From Pseudoalteromonas luteoviolacea (GTDB taxonomy: Bacteria > Pseudomonadota > Gammaproteobacteria > Enterobacterales > Alteromonadaceae), in assembly GCF_018100925.1 (NCBI RefSeq), contig NZ_JAGJEH010000012.1, positions 62,001 through 126,000 on the forward strand: a stretch of DNA of 64,000 nt, written 5' to 3'. The position numbers and the translations under genes are program-made. The notes under the pieces are model-generated. The model worked only from the letters and a program-made list of their open reading frames with translations. It was not told the DNA's origin and ran no database searches. Each line of letters begins with the position of its first letter. The stretch's first letter is position 1. This document shows positions 16,920 through 25,907 of the stretch, piece after piece.

Positions 16920-18380
16920 ATGTTGTCAATTTATAAAAAGTTGTTGTCTGCTGTTACTTTGATACTGTTTTTAAGCTCTTCTTTGGTGTACGCGATGCCG
17001 ACCGCTTTTCTTCCTATCGGCAAAGATAAAATCTTAGAGTATCAAGTAGATAAAATGTTTGCATTAACGGCAGTAACACCGATGAGCAAACCTTATCGCA
17101 TTACTGAGATTAATAAGCACATAGTCAAACTTGGCAACATAGACCCAGCTTTACAAGCCAGTATTCGAGCGCGTATTGCACCGTATTTGCAACAAGATGC
17201 CATCACGCGTCGAGGTATTAAATTACGTGTAGATTCCGGAGAAGAGCAAAAGCTTGCGAATGATCGTGGAAATTACTCGGGTGAATATGCAGAGCTGTCT
17301 TTGGGGGGGATCTATCGAGGCAGCAAAAACTCATTGGTGCAATTGGGCGCAGAATATCGAGTAGAGTCTGGTAAATTGGTGCCATATAATACCTTCTACG
17401 CACTAGGCGGAGAAAATTTGCAATTAAATTTAGGTTATAAAGAGCACTGGTTTTCTCCATTTAAGCACTCCGCAACTATTTATTCTACCAATGCGAAAGC
17501 ACCTTTATCCGCTTCTTTGGGACTAAATTCACCTCTAAAAAACTGGTGGAATTTCGATTTTGAAGTTTTTTATTCGGAGCTAGAGCATGTTGAAGATGGC
17601 ATTATGTACCAGAATACATTACATGATGGCACTCCGCGTCTCGCGGGTACACAACTCAACTTTGAACCATTGCAGAATTGGAAAATTGGTATTAACCGTA
17701 TCATGCAATTTGGTGGTGGCCCGAGAAAGGTTGATTTCAAAGATGTAGTTAAAGCCTATTTTGATCCTGCTGGAAATGATAACAGCGGTAAAACAGGTAG
17801 CCAAGACGCAGAGCTTGGAGATCAATGGGCAAGTGTGACGACCGTATTCAAAACTAACTGGTGGACAACCGCTGAGTGGTATCTAGAGCATGGTGGTGAG
17901 GATACTCGAGAACATAAGAATTACTTGTTTGGTAACAATGTCACGAGCTTTGGTGTTCATCTTCCGAATGTAACCAAAGATATAGCCGTCAGGTTTGAAC
18001 ATACTAACCTGCATAGCTTGTGGTATGTAAATAAAATCTACGCAAAAACAGGTAATAGTATCGATAACTTTGTTATCGGGCACTTTGCGGCAAACAATAG
18101 AACATTTAATGATGGCGTACCCACTACCAATAACGTACTTGAGGTAACTTATACAGAGAGCTTAGACTCTATGTGGAACGTGAAGCTGACGAGTGTGAAA
18201 AACAAAAGCGGTTACGCGAATGAGTTAGGTGGTGTGAGTGATACCTATGAGGATATGCACGAAATCAAACTGTCAAACTCGAGAAAAATAGATGGTTATC
18301 AATTGGAAACAAGCCTGACTGTTGGAAAAGATGTATACGGAGAAAACTACACTTGGCTTTCAGTCAATGTATACTGGTAA
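16920..18380 (+). CDS. Wzi-family outer-membrane capsule assembly protein
   Basis: A 486-residue predicted outer-membrane beta-barrel. The Sec signal peptide (residues 1 to about 24, ending VYA) is followed by an N-terminal helical stretch (DPALQASIRARIAPYL) and then many amphipathic strands rich in aromatic residues. The pattern fits the Wzi family, which anchors group 1 capsule or exopolysaccharide at the cell surface. The ATG at 16920 is chosen because it places the signal peptide at the N-terminus; an in-frame ATG 102 nt upstream would bury it. It lies between LPS genes, but no capsule polymerase or exporter genes are in the window. Confidence 0.82.
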   Translation: MLSIYKKLLSAVTLILFLSSSLVYAMPTAFLPIGKDKILEYQVDKMFALTAVTPMSKPYRITEINKHIVKLGNIDPALQASIRARIAPYLQQDAITRRGIKLRVDSGEEQKLANDRGNYSGEYAELSLGGIYRGSKNSLVQLGAEYRVESGKLVPYNTFYALGGENLQLNLGYKEHWFSPFKHSATIYSTNAKAPLSASLGLNSPLKNWWNFDFEVFYSELEHVEDGIMYQNTLHDGTPRLAGTQLNFEPLQNWKIGINRIMQFGGGPRKVDFKDVVKAYFDPAGNDNSGKTGSQDAELGDQWASVTTVFKTNWWTTAEWYLEHGGEDTREHKNYLFGNNVTSFGVHLPNVTKDIAVRFEHTNLHSLWYVNKIYAKTGNSIDNFVIGHFAANNRTFNDGVPTTNNVLEVTYTESLDSMWNVKLTSVKNKSGYANELGGVSDTYEDMHEIKLSNSRKIDGYQLETSLTVGKDVYGENYTWLSVNVYW

Positions 18381-18442
18381 GACACGGGTAAGTATTAAGA
18401 ATTAGCACAATATTTGGGCTTGTAAAAAATTTAAGGTTCACT

Positions 18443-19036
18443 ATGTCAGTCAATGAACAGATTGCGAATAGCTATTTAGATAGCTTGGAGCGCCATATGG
18501 CGTTATTTGCTAATATGGCAAATTACCATAAAGAATCAATTGAGCTTTTAAAAGCGTGTCAAAAAACGCTCGCCGCTGGTGGCAAGGTTATTTGGTTTGG
18601 TAACGGTGGAAGCGCGGCAGATGCGCAGCATTTAGCTGCTGAATTTGTAGTTCGCTATAAATTAGAGCGTGGACCTTTGGCCTCAATCGCGTTAACAACA
18701 GATACGTCAATTTTAACCGCACATAGCAATGACTATCACTTCAACACCGTTTTTGAAAGGCAAGTTCAGGCTTTGTGCAAACCGGAAGATTTGGTGATAG
18801 GACTGACGACTTCAGGCACCAGTGAAAATATTAATTTAGCACTAACTGCTGCAAATGAAATAGGTGCCTATACCGTGGCGTTGACAGGTAGAAAAGGTGG
18901 TGATGTAAAAGACATCGCTACATTACCAATCATCATCGATTTTGATGAAACCGCGCGTATTCAAGAAGCCCACATGTTTATTGGCCACTGGCTATGTGAA
19001 GCGGTCGACTTTCTAATTGCGGAGCAAAGCCTATGA
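18443..19036 (+). CDS. gmhA: Sedoheptulose 7-phosphate isomerase
   Basis: First step of ADP-heptose synthesis for the LPS core. The 197-residue SIS-domain protein has the signature WFGNGGSAADAQHLAAEF at about residues 52-69 and GLTTSGTSENI further on. The GTTSGT-type phosphate loop and the late IQEAHMFIGHWLCE block (metal/active site) are intact. It overlaps hldE by 4 bp (ATGA), so the two are translationally coupled. Confidence 0.93.
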   Translation: MSVNEQIANSYLDSLERHMALFANMANYHKESIELLKACQKTLAAGGKVIWFGNGGSAADAQHLAAEFVVRYKLERGPLASIALTTDTSILTAHSNDYHFNTVFERQVQALCKPEDLVIGLTTSGTSENINLALTAANEIGAYTVALTGRKGGDVKDIATLPIIIDFDETARIQEAHMFIGHWLCEAVDFLIAEQSL

Positions 19037-20481
19037 AACTAGCTGCTTTACAAAACCTGCACAACGCCAGCATTCTCGTTGTGGGTGATGTGATGCTCGA
19101 TCGCTACTGGCATGGTGATACTGGCAGGATCTCTCCTGAAGCACCAGTTCCAGTTGTAAAGGTAAGTAGCCTAGAAGATAAAGCTGGTGGGGCAGCCAAT
19201 GTAGCGAAGAATATTGCGCATCTAGATGGCAAAGTGGGATTGTTGGGCCTAATTGGTCAAGATGATAACGGACACAAACTGCGCACTATTTTAGAAAATG
19301 ACAACATTGAATCTCAGCTCGTAGCTGTAGAGACTTTGCCAACTATCGCTAAAATGCGAGTGATCAGTCGTCATCAGCAGGTCGTCAGACTAGATATGGA
19401 AGAGCAGTTTCAGCCAGAGCATAGTGCTTTACTGGTAGCACAGTTAAAGCAAGTCATTGATAGCTATGACTTTGTACTCTTTTCTGATTACAATAAAGGC
19501 GCACTTGCAAATATCCAAGAGATGATTGAGATTGCTAAACGAGCAGGTAAAACAGTGTTAGTTGATCCTAAACTCAGTGATCTGTCAGTTTACCGAGGTG
19601 CCGATTTTATCACCCCTAACTTGAATGAATTTAAGTTAGCTGGTGGTGATGTTAGCTCTGAAACGACATTAACGGAGAGTGCCAGAAAGCTGATTGCTGA
19701 AGCTGGCATAGGCGCTATGCTGCTAACACGTTCTGAGCAGGGGATGTCGCTCATTTCTGAAAATGAAAAACATGATTTTGCTGCGCAAGTTTTAGAGGTG
19801 AGTGATGTCACTGGCGCTGGCGATACAGTGATTGCGACCTTGACGACAATGTTAGGCGCAGGATTGAATGCCAAAGACGCAGTGGAGATGGCAAATTTAG
19901 CTGCGGGTATCGTCGTCGGCAAACTTGGCGCTGCAACTGTTTCACCTGAAGAGTTGAGTGCAAAACTAAGTCAGTACCTCAGAGAAACAGGTGAGCATTA
20001 TCAAGCGCCTTTCGAAGACGTATTGCAGCACATTTCTTTTGCTAAGCAAAATGGTGAAAAAATCGTGTTTACCAATGGGTGTTTTGATATTTTACATGCA
20101 GGGCATGTTCGCTATTTGGCACAAGCAAAAGCGATGGGAGACAAGCTTGTCGTTGGGCTGAATAATGATGAATCAATATCACGTCTAAAAGGTCCTGAGA
20201 GGCCGATCAACCCACTGAACGAACGCGCTATGGTTATTTCTGCTCTGGCTTCTGTTGATTGGGTGATCCCATTTGGCAAAGAAAAAGAAGGCGATACGCC
20301 AGCTAATTTAATCGCAACAATTAGCCCAGACATCTTAGTAAAAGGTGGCGATTATAAAGTCGAGGAAATTGCCGGTGCTGAGCATGTTTTAGCACAAGGG
20401 GGCCAGGTTGAGGTCCTGTCTTTTTTGGATGGTTGCTCAACCTCGAATGTAATTAAAAAAGCACAACTAAGTAAAAGTTAA
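19033..20481 (+). CDS. hldE: Bifunctional heptose 7-phosphate kinase / heptose 1-phosphate adenylyltransferase
   Basis: Carries the second and fourth steps of ADP-glycero-manno-heptose synthesis. The 482-residue protein (E. coli 477) is a fusion. The N-terminal PfkB kinase has MLDRYWHGDTGRISPEAPVP and GAGD at 261-264. The C-terminal nucleotidyltransferase has FTNGCFDILHAGH, with the HxGH motif at 355-358. Both active sites look complete. It is coupled to gmhA; gmhB, which acts between the two HldE steps, is 1.9 kb downstream. It overlaps convergent kdkA by 4 bp. Confidence 0.96.
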   Translation: MKLAALQNLHNASILVVGDVMLDRYWHGDTGRISPEAPVPVVKVSSLEDKAGGAANVAKNIAHLDGKVGLLGLIGQDDNGHKLRTILENDNIESQLVAVETLPTIAKMRVISRHQQVVRLDMEEQFQPEHSALLVAQLKQVIDSYDFVLFSDYNKGALANIQEMIEIAKRAGKTVLVDPKLSDLSVYRGADFITPNLNEFKLAGGDVSSETTLTESARKLIAEAGIGAMLLTRSEQGMSLISENEKHDFAAQVLEVSDVTGAGDTVIATLTTMLGAGLNAKDAVEMANLAAGIVVGKLGAATVSPEELSAKLSQYLRETGEHYQAPFEDVLQHISFAKQNGEKIVFTNGCFDILHAGHVRYLAQAKAMGDKLVVGLNNDESISRLKGPERPINPLNERAMVISALASVDWVIPFGKEKEGDTPANLIATISPDILVKGGDYKVEEIAGAEHVLAQGGQVEVLSFLDGCSTSNVIKKAQLSKS

Positions 20482-21203
20482 CTGTTTAGATGTGCTTTAT
20501 AGGCGTTGTGTAATGTTTGCCAATGTCTTTTTTCAAAAAAGAAAGCTGGCCATTTGCTGGCTTCTTTTTTAAAAGATCGCTCAAGCCTGTCTATGTTCGC
20601 CTGTTGCCAAGTTGTTTCTTGCTCACGAATATCACCTTTATCAAAATCAATTAGATGCACGACCCCTTGTTTGTCAAAAAGGACGTTGTTGATGTTGAGA
20701 TCATCGTGATAAACACCGTTGTTGTGGAATTCAGCTATGGTGCGTCCAACAGCTTGTAATTCGACATTATCTGCCACGCGTTGTCGAAGGACTTCGCATA
20801 GACTTTTGGCACCTGAAATGGCCTCCGTTAAAATGTCAGCTCGATAAATACCAAAGTGTGTTTCCACATATGCAGCTATGGGGGCTGGTACAGGTAGATT
20901 TAACGTTTTGAGTTCAGTGAGTAATTTAAACTCTTTATATACGCGAGTGTGTGTCAGTCCTACAAACAGATATTGATCGCTCAGCACCCTGCCAATTAAT
21001 CCGCCTCGCCAGTAGTGCTTGAGAACGCCAATTTGGTTTTCTTGGTATTCGATAAACCATGCCGGTGCACGGCCTTGTTTGCTTGTAATAATGGCTTCTT
21101 TTTGACGCCAATATTCCACCCTAAACCAATTATGTGTAATCTTCATTGCACAGTCTTGAGGCTGTAAAATGTAGCTGTTATTGGTGTGTTCTATTTTAAG
21201 CAT
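20478..21203 (-). CDS. kdkA: Kdo kinase (3-deoxy-D-manno-octulosonic acid kinase)
   Basis: Phosphorylates the Kdo residue of LPS on the cytoplasmic side. The 241-residue protein has an atypical protein-kinase fold with catalytic loop YHDDLNINN (Asp167, Asn172) and metal-binding DFD (186-188). Length and the WFRVEYWRQK and HYWRGGLIGR blocks match Haemophilus-type KdkA rather than heptose kinase WaaP. Its presence usually goes with a single-Kdo inner core. It is encoded opposite the heptose genes. Confidence 0.9.
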   Translation of the reverse strand: MLKIEHTNNSYILQPQDCAMKITHNWFRVEYWRQKEAIITSKQGRAPAWFIEYQENQIGVLKHYWRGGLIGRVLSDQYLFVGLTHTRVYKEFKLLTELKTLNLPVPAPIAAYVETHFGIYRADILTEAISGAKSLCEVLRQRVADNVELQAVGRTIAEFHNNGVYHDDLNINNVLFDKQGVVHLIDFDKGDIREQETTWQQANIDRLERSFKKEASKWPAFFFEKRHWQTLHNAYKAHLNS

Positions 21204-21332
21204 AATCGGCTTGCACTGAAATAAAGTGAGGCAAGTTTAACGACTTTTTCTCTTGAGTGAAATGCACAAGTGTTGCAAATCGAAGTGATTAATTTAAGAT
21301 CGTGCGTTCATAAACAGATTAGGTGGGACTGA

Positions 21333-22376
21333 GTGTCTAAATCAATTGCTTCTATTTGTATACTAAGGTTATCGGCCATTGGCGATGTATGTCATGCCGT
21401 GGCGGCTGTTCAAGCTATTCAACGTGCACATCCACAAGCCAAGATCACTTGGGTGATTGGTAAAGTAGAGGCTATGTTACTGGCTGACTTACCCGGTGTT
21501 GAGTTTGTGGTGTTTGATAAAAAACGCGGCAAAGCCGCATTTAAAGATCTCAAAGCGCAATTTAAAGGTACTAAGTTTGACGTGTTGCTACATATGCAAG
21601 TGGCTTTTCGTGCCAATTTAGCGGCCTTGTTTATTCCTGCCAAAGTCAAAATCGGCTTTGATAATGCGCGTGCTAAAGAGCTACATTCGCTGTTTGTTAA
21701 TCAGCGAATAGCGAAACAAACGGAGCCTCATGTTCTCGAAGGTTTCCAGCAATTTGCACAAGCCATTGGTGCCAAACAGGAAAGTCCATGTTGGGAAATG
21801 CCTTATACAGAAGAAGATGAGCAGCAAGCCGAAGTTCTTTTAAGCGGTTTGAAGCGCATTTTGGTTATTTCCCCTGCGGCAAGTAAAAAAGAACGTAATT
21901 GGTTGCCTGAGCGCTATGCCGCATTGGCAGACTACGCGGCAGAGCAAGGCTTTGATATTGTGCTCACCGGCGGCCCTACTGAGCTTGAACGTAATTTGAG
22001 TAGTTCAATTGTAGAGCATGCTAACTGTAAAATTTTGAACTTAGTTGGGCAAACGCAGCTAAAAACATTACTGTGCGTGCTTAAGCAAGCGAAGCTTGTA
22101 CTTGCACCAGATACCGGGCCTGCGCACATGGCTGTAACGGTTGGTACGCCTGTTATAGGCTTATACGCACATTCAAATCCGAAGCGTACCGGTCCGTATT
22201 TATTTCAAGATTATGTCGTTGAGGTCTATCATAAAAATATCCTCGCTCAAAAGGGTAAACCAGCCAATGAATTACCTTGGGGAACTCGAATTAAGGGTGC
22301 AGAGCTGATGGCGCAAATTGGCGTTGATGAAGTTAAAGCGATGTTTGATAAAGTTGTTGAGCAAGAGAAACTATGA
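21333..22376 (+). CDS. LPS heptosyltransferase (GT9 family)
   Basis: Adds a heptose to the LPS inner core from ADP-heptose. The 347-residue protein is a GT-B fold GT9 enzyme: N-terminal RLSAIGDVCHAVAAVQAIQ with the family's catalytic-type Asp, and C-terminal donor motif APDTGPAHMAVTVGTPVIGL. Which linkage it makes (heptosyl I, II or III) cannot be told from sequence. The start is GTG at 21333 with AGGTGGG upstream. It overlaps gmhB by 4 bp (ATGA), so the two are co-translated. Confidence 0.92.
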   Translation: MSKSIASICILRLSAIGDVCHAVAAVQAIQRAHPQAKITWVIGKVEAMLLADLPGVEFVVFDKKRGKAAFKDLKAQFKGTKFDVLLHMQVAFRANLAALFIPAKVKIGFDNARAKELHSLFVNQRIAKQTEPHVLEGFQQFAQAIGAKQESPCWEMPYTEEDEQQAEVLLSGLKRILVISPAASKKERNWLPERYAALADYAAEQGFDIVLTGGPTELERNLSSSIVEHANCKILNLVGQTQLKTLLCVLKQAKLVLAPDTGPAHMAVTVGTPVIGLYAHSNPKRTGPYLFQDYVVEVYHKNILAQKGKPANELPWGTRIKGAELMAQIGVDEVKAMFDKVVEQEKL

Positions 22377-22921
22377 AGTCTAAAGCAGTATTTCTAGATA
22401 GGGATGGCGTTATTAATCACGATCATGCCTATGTGCATGCCATCGAAGAGTTTGAATTTATCGACGGCGTATTTGAAGCTTGTAAATATTTTTCAGACGA
22501 AGGCTTTAAAATTGTTGTGGTCACAAATCAATCTGGTATCGGTCGTGGCTACTATGATGAAACGCAATTTCAAAAGTTAAGTGACTGGATGTGCCAACAA
22601 TTTTCATCACATGGTATCAATATTTCGGGCGTTTACTTCTGCCCACATCATCCCAAAAAGGCGCTGCCTCAATATTTATTGGACTGTGATTGCAGAAAGC
22701 CAAAGCCGGGTATGATATTGCAAGCCATTGAAGAGCATAATATTGACCCTGAGCAGAGCATCATGGTCGGAGATAAAGTGTCTGATATGCAGGCTGCAGA
22801 AGCTGCCGGAGTGACAACGAAAATATTAGTATGTTCAGGGCAAGTTCTGAGCGATGAGGACAAGTCCCATGCCGATTTGGTATGTGGTTCTTTAGCTGAA
22901 GTACCAGAAAAATTGGTGTAA
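22373..22921 (+). CDS. gmhB: Heptose 1,7-bisphosphate 7-phosphatase
   Basis: HAD-superfamily phosphatase that makes heptose 1-phosphate for HldE. The 182-residue protein has motif I DRDGVIN (Asp9 and Asp11), VVTNQSGIGRGYY, a Cys/His zinc site (CPHHPKK then CDCRKPKPG) and the acidic motif MVGDKVSDMQAA. It completes the ADP-heptose pathway with gmhA and hldE. The frame is coupled to the upstream heptosyltransferase. Confidence 0.94.
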   Translation: MKSKAVFLDRDGVINHDHAYVHAIEEFEFIDGVFEACKYFSDEGFKIVVVTNQSGIGRGYYDETQFQKLSDWMCQQFSSHGINISGVYFCPHHPKKALPQYLLDCDCRKPKPGMILQAIEEHNIDPEQSIMVGDKVSDMQAAEAAGVTTKILVCSGQVLSDEDKSHADLVCGSLAEVPEKLV

Positions 22922-23230
22922 CGACCAGTCAGCTTTACGCGAAGGTAAAACAAGATAATCACAATTCGTGCAATTCGCTTGCGAACCTTTTAAAATATAC
23001 TCAAGTAATTTAACTCATTCATACAACAAGTGGGTAATTGGCTTGAGTATGACTTTTCATTTGGTGTGTATCCTTTTTATTGATTTAATCTGAGCTTTAG
23101 CGTCTAACGAGTCGAAGAAAGTGATTTATATTGTGCAATCACAACGCATTCTTTGAATCATTAAAGTCGTGTGTTCACCTCAGTAATCAAGTTAGGTATA
23201 CACACTCCGTGCAACCAATGGAGACTCTAC
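22922..23230. other. Intergenic region gmhB-kbl with long inverted repeat
   Basis: 309 bp without a gene. The clearest structure is a perfect 9-bp inverted repeat, ATACTCAAG (22997-23005) and CTTGAGTAT (23042-23050), separated by 36 nt. There is also a short palindrome TTCGC-TT-GCGAA at about 22976-22987 and a stem TTTAC/GTAAA just after gmhB. The promoter of kbl-tdh must lie here, but no consensus hexamers stand out. Confidence 0.45.
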
Positions 23231-24427
23231 ATGAGATCAGCGGCATTCTACAGCCAACTTCAACAACAAATAGAAGAAGTTAAAGCTGAAGGCTTATATA
23301 AAAAAGAACGTATTATCACATCACAACAGCAAGCTGAAATTGCTGTTTCAACGGGTGAAAGCGTAATTAACTTTTGTGCAAATAACTACCTAGGTTTAGC
23401 CAATCACCCAGATTTGATCGCTGCTGCACAACAAGGGTTGTCAGATCATGGCTTTGGTGTTGCATCTGTACGCTTTATTTGTGGTACACAGGATATTCAT
23501 AAGACGCTAGAAGAAAAAATTAGCGAGTTTTTGAAAACAGAAGATACGATTCTTTACTCATCATGTTTCGATGCGAACGCTGGTCTATTTGAAACTATTT
23601 TAGGTCCAGAAGATGCGATTATCTCGGATTCATTGAATCACGCGTCAATCATTGATGGCGTTCGTCTATGTAAAGCAAAACGTTTCCGCTATGCAAACAA
23701 TGATATGGCTGACTTAGAGAAGCAGCTGATCGCAGCGACTGAAGCGGGCGCAAAAACGAAACTTATCGCAACAGATGGCGTTTTCTCAATGGACGGTGTG
23801 ATCTGTAATTTAGCAGCGGTTTGTGATCTGGCAGACAAATATGATGCGTTAGTAATGGTCGATGATTCTCACGCCGTTGGCTTTGTCGGTGAAAATGGTG
23901 CAGGTACGCCTGAGTACTGCGGAGTAATGGATCGAGTAGATATTATTACTGGTACGCTTGGTAAAGCGCTTGGTGGTGCTTCAGGTGGTTATACTTCAGG
24001 TAAAAAAGAGATTGTTGAATGGTTACGCCAACGTTCTCGTCCATATCTATTCTCAAACTCCTTGGCGCCTTCAATCGTGACAGCGTCTATTAAAGTACTC
24101 GACATGCTTAAAGATGGTAAAGCACTGCGCGACCAACTTTGGGAAAATGCGGCGCACTTCCGTACTGAGATGGAAGCCGCTGGTTTTACGTGTGCAGGTA
24201 AAGACCACGCAATCATTCCTGTGATGTTAGGTGATGCAAAAATGGCAGCTGAAATGTCCGATCGCTTGTTGGCAGAAGGCATTTATGTGATTGGGTTCTC
24301 ATTCCCTGTGGTACCTAAAGGCCAAGCTCGTATTCGTACGCAAATCTCAGCAGCGCACACTAAAGAGCAGTTAGACAAGGCCATTGCTGCGTTTATCCGC
24401 ATTGGTAAAGATTTAGGTGTGATTTAA
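23231..24427 (+). CDS. kbl: 2-amino-3-ketobutyrate CoA ligase (glycine C-acetyltransferase)
   Basis: PLP enzyme that cleaves 2-amino-3-ketobutyrate with CoA to glycine and acetyl-CoA, downstream of threonine dehydrogenase. From ATG 23231 it is 398 residues, the E. coli length. PLP lysine is Lys245 in GTLGKALGG; DDSHAVGFVG binds the cofactor. A longer frame starting 60 nt upstream is rejected because ATG 23231 has a GGAG ribosome site and matches the family start (RSAAFYSQLQQ). It forms an operon with tdh. Confidence 0.97.
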   Translation: MRSAAFYSQLQQQIEEVKAEGLYKKERIITSQQQAEIAVSTGESVINFCANNYLGLANHPDLIAAAQQGLSDHGFGVASVRFICGTQDIHKTLEEKISEFLKTEDTILYSSCFDANAGLFETILGPEDAIISDSLNHASIIDGVRLCKAKRFRYANNDMADLEKQLIAATEAGAKTKLIATDGVFSMDGVICNLAAVCDLADKYDALVMVDDSHAVGFVGENGAGTPEYCGVMDRVDIITGTLGKALGGASGGYTSGKKEIVEWLRQRSRPYLFSNSLAPSIVTASIKVLDMLKDGKALRDQLWENAAHFRTEMEAAGFTCAGKDHAIIPVMLGDAKMAAEMSDRLLAEGIYVIGFSFPVVPKGQARIRTQISAAHTKEQLDKAIAAFIRIGKDLGVI

Positions 24428-24431
24428 TTGC

Positions 24432-24449
24432 TAGGTGCGTTTGCACCTA
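24432..24449 (+). promoter_or_regulatory. Intra-operon hairpin kbl-tdh
   Basis: TAGGTGC-GTTT-GCACCTA, a perfect 7-bp stem with a 4-nt loop in the 42-bp gap between kbl and tdh. A T-rich but broken tail (CTTTC) follows. It may be a partial terminator or processing stem that tunes the ratio of the two enzymes. Confidence 0.5.
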
Positions 24450-24469
24450 CTTTCTAACGAGTGAATATT

Positions 24470-25498
24470 ATGAAAGCATTATCCAAGTTGAAAGCCGAGG
24501 AAGGGATCTGGATGACAGATGTGCCTAAACCTGAAATGGGGCACAATGACTTATTGATCAAGATCCGTAAAACCGCGATTTGTGGTACCGATGTTCATAT
24601 TTATAAATGGGACGAATGGTCACAAAACACAATTCCAACTCCTATGGTGGTGGGCCATGAATATGTTGGGGAAATTGTGGATATGGGTCAGGAAGTCCGT
24701 GGTTTTGAAGTCGGTGATCGCGTCTCAGGCGAAGGTCATATCACATGTGGGCATTGTCGCAACTGTCGCGCTGGTCGCGTTCATCTGTGCCGCAACACAA
24801 TTGGCGTAGGTGTGAACAGAGAAGGCTCCTTTGCAGAGTACCTTGTGATCCCAGCTTATAATGCATTTAAGATCCCGGACAATATTTCAGACGAACTGGC
24901 ATCTATTTTTGACCCATTTGGCAATGCAGTTCATACGGCTTTGTCTTTTGACTTAGTCGGCGAAGATGTGCTGATAACAGGTGCTGGCCCAATTGGCATT
25001 ATGGCGGCAGCAGTTGCTAAACATGTTGGGGCTCGTCATGTTGTTATCACCGATGTTAATGAATATCGCCTAGATCTGGCACGTAAGATGGGTGCTACAA
25101 AAGCGGTTAATGTAGCAAATGAAAGCCTAGAAGATGTTATGCAAGAACTTGGTATGACGGAAGGGTTTGATGTTGGTTTAGAGATGTCTGGTGTGCCAGT
25201 GGCCTTTAACAGCATGCTGAACAACATGAATCATGGTGGTAAAATTGCAATGCTAGGCATTCCTCCTAGTGATATGGCTGTTGATTGGAATCAAGTCATC
25301 TTTAAAGGTCTTGTAATCAAAGGGATCTATGGACGAGAGATGTTTGAGACTTGGTATAAAATGGCAAGCCTAATTCAATCTGGATTGAACCTAGAGCCAA
25401 TTATTACCCATGAATTTAATGTGGATGATTTCCAGCAAGGCTTTGATACAATGATTTCGGGCCAGTCAGGCAAGGTTATCCTAGACTGGACTAAGTAA
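24470..25498 (+). CDS. tdh: L-threonine 3-dehydrogenase
   Basis: Zinc- and NAD-dependent oxidation of threonine to 2-amino-3-ketobutyrate, feeding Kbl. The 342-residue MDR protein (E. coli 341) has catalytic zinc ligands Cys38, His63 and Glu64, structural zinc cysteines 93, 96, 99 and 107 (CGHCRNCRAGRVHLC), and a Rossmann GAGPIGIMAAA. ATG 24470 is preferred over GTG 24461 because it gives the exact family start MKALSKLKAEEG. As in E. coli, kbl-tdh sits beside LPS core genes. Confidence 0.97.
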   Translation: MKALSKLKAEEGIWMTDVPKPEMGHNDLLIKIRKTAICGTDVHIYKWDEWSQNTIPTPMVVGHEYVGEIVDMGQEVRGFEVGDRVSGEGHITCGHCRNCRAGRVHLCRNTIGVGVNREGSFAEYLVIPAYNAFKIPDNISDELASIFDPFGNAVHTALSFDLVGEDVLITGAGPIGIMAAAVAKHVGARHVVITDVNEYRLDLARKMGATKAVNVANESLEDVMQELGMTEGFDVGLEMSGVPVAFNSMLNNMNHGGKIAMLGIPPSDMAVDWNQVIFKGLVIKGIYGREMFETWYKMASLIQSGLNLEPIITHEFNVDDFQQGFDTMISGQSGKVILDWTK

Positions 25499-25520
25499 CT
25501 TACGTCTGAAGTATAATCAG

Positions 25521-25577
25521 CGGCTTTTTGAGTGTGTGCCCATTGCTAGGTATAGATGCTTGAGAAGCCGTTTTTTT
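25521..25577 (+). terminator. Terminator between tdh and glpE
   Basis: CGGCTT (25521) pairs with AAGCCG (25566) around a long loop and is followed by seven T. It lies after the tdh stop and before the glpE ribosome site. Confidence 0.6.
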
Positions 25578-25589
25578 AATGAGAGAGAA

Positions 25590-25907
25590 ATGTCTTTTAA
25601 ACATATTAGTGTTGAACAAACACAAGAATTGATGTCACGAGAAGAGGTTGTTGTTGCGGATATACGCGACCCAAATTCATTTTCTGCGGGTCATATACCT
25701 GGTTCAGAGCACTTGTCCAATGAAAATTTAGTGCGCTTCATGCAGGAAAAAGAATTTGAACAACCAATTATTATCGTTTGTTATCACGGTATCAGCTCTC
25801 AAAATGCTGCAAACTACTTAGTTGAGCAAGGTTTTGAAGAGGTGTACAGCATGGATGGTGGTTTCACTCAATGGGAGCAAGCGCTTCCTAACCACATCGA
25901 AAAATGA
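25590..25907 (+). CDS. glpE: Thiosulfate sulfurtransferase GlpE
   Basis: Single-domain rhodanese that moves sulfane sulfur from thiosulfate to cyanide or thiols such as thioredoxin. From ATG 25590 (ribosome site GAGAGAG) it is 105 residues; E. coli GlpE is 108. Catalytic Cys64 lies in the loop CYHGISS. An in-frame start 54 nt upstream would run through the tdh terminator and is rejected. It overlaps glpG by 4 bp, and the glpE-glpG pair is conserved in enterobacteria. Confidence 0.94.
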   Translation: MSFKHISVEQTQELMSREEVVVADIRDPNSFSAGHIPGSEHLSNENLVRFMQEKEFEQPIIIVCYHGISSQNAANYLVEQGFEEVYSMDGGFTQWEQALPNHIEK

